Source of the DNA: Erwinia pyrifoliae DSM 12163
Lineage (GTDB): Bacteria; Pseudomonadota; Gammaproteobacteria; Enterobacterales; Enterobacteriaceae
Direction of reading: 5' to 3'
Assembly (NCBI RefSeq): GCF_000026985.1
Contig: NC_017390.1
Span: 3,740,560 to 3,757,190 of the forward strand
DNA: 16,631 bases
The notes under the pieces are model-generated. The model made no database searches, was not told the DNA's origin, and worked only from the letters and a program-made list of their open reading frames with translations. The position numbers were made by a program, and so were the translations under genes. The first letter of the stretch is position 1. Each line of letters begins with the position of its first letter. This document shows positions 16,521-16,631 of this stretch, one piece after another.

Positions 16521-16631
16521 GACATCGAAACCCGTTGGCGAACTGCGCCACGCCAGGATCGGGAGTAAACAGGAAAAAGCCTTTTATCTTCAGCGGCTGG
16601 GAAACGCATCCCCTTCTGCCGACTTCGGCAA

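Noticed and set aside
1..16631. CRISPR arrays, tRNA or rRNA genes
   Set aside because: No regularly spaced repeats and no tRNA or rRNA signatures were noticed on either strand.

Overview
The window looks like chromosomal DNA of an enterobacterium, most likely an Erwinia/Pantoea-type (Erwiniaceae) plant-associated or environmental species. Nine genes of the E. coli K-12 bioH-glpD segment are recognisable from near full-length resemblance to proteins recalled from E. coli (BioH, GntX, NfuA, MalQ, MalP, GlpR, GlpG, GlpE, GlpD). Catalytic residues fall at the same or nearly the same positions. The genus is an inference from GC-rich core genes, missing E. coli neighbours and the type of accessory gene. 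No search was run.

Layout. Bases 1-177 are the 3' end of an IS630-type transposase. Bases 368-5197 are one giant ORF (1609 aa) that does not belong to the E. coli order: a multidomain putative toxin or effector with hydrophobic segments, a Cys-flanked furin-like RIKR site, and a C-terminal HExxH metalloprotease-like domain. It is followed by about 450 bp without a recognisable gene. From 5655 the conserved core begins: bioH (minus) divergent from gntX (plus), then nfuA (plus), then malQ and malP (minus operon malPQ), then glpR, glpG and glpE (minus operon glpEGR), and glpD (plus), divergent from glpEGR.

Compared with E. coli, gntT is missing between nfuA and malQ. The malT-rtcBAR block is missing between malP and glpR, so maltodextrin phosphorylase and amylomaltase sit directly downstream of the glpEGR operon, separated by what looks like a tandem intrinsic terminator. 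The glpE-glpD intergenic region keeps a CRP-like site and two tandem GlpR-operator-like sites spaced 22 bp apart, overlapping the glpD -10 region.

How the genes work together. glpD, glpR and the two genes co-transcribed with glpR form the aerobic glycerol-3-phosphate module. malPQ degrades maltodextrins/glycogen oligosaccharides. nfuA (Fe-S carrier) and bioH (biotin precursor synthesis) are housekeeping genes. The accessory unit at the left is the part worth attention: an IS-flanked, compositionally uneven giant toxin-like gene with no partner gene in view.
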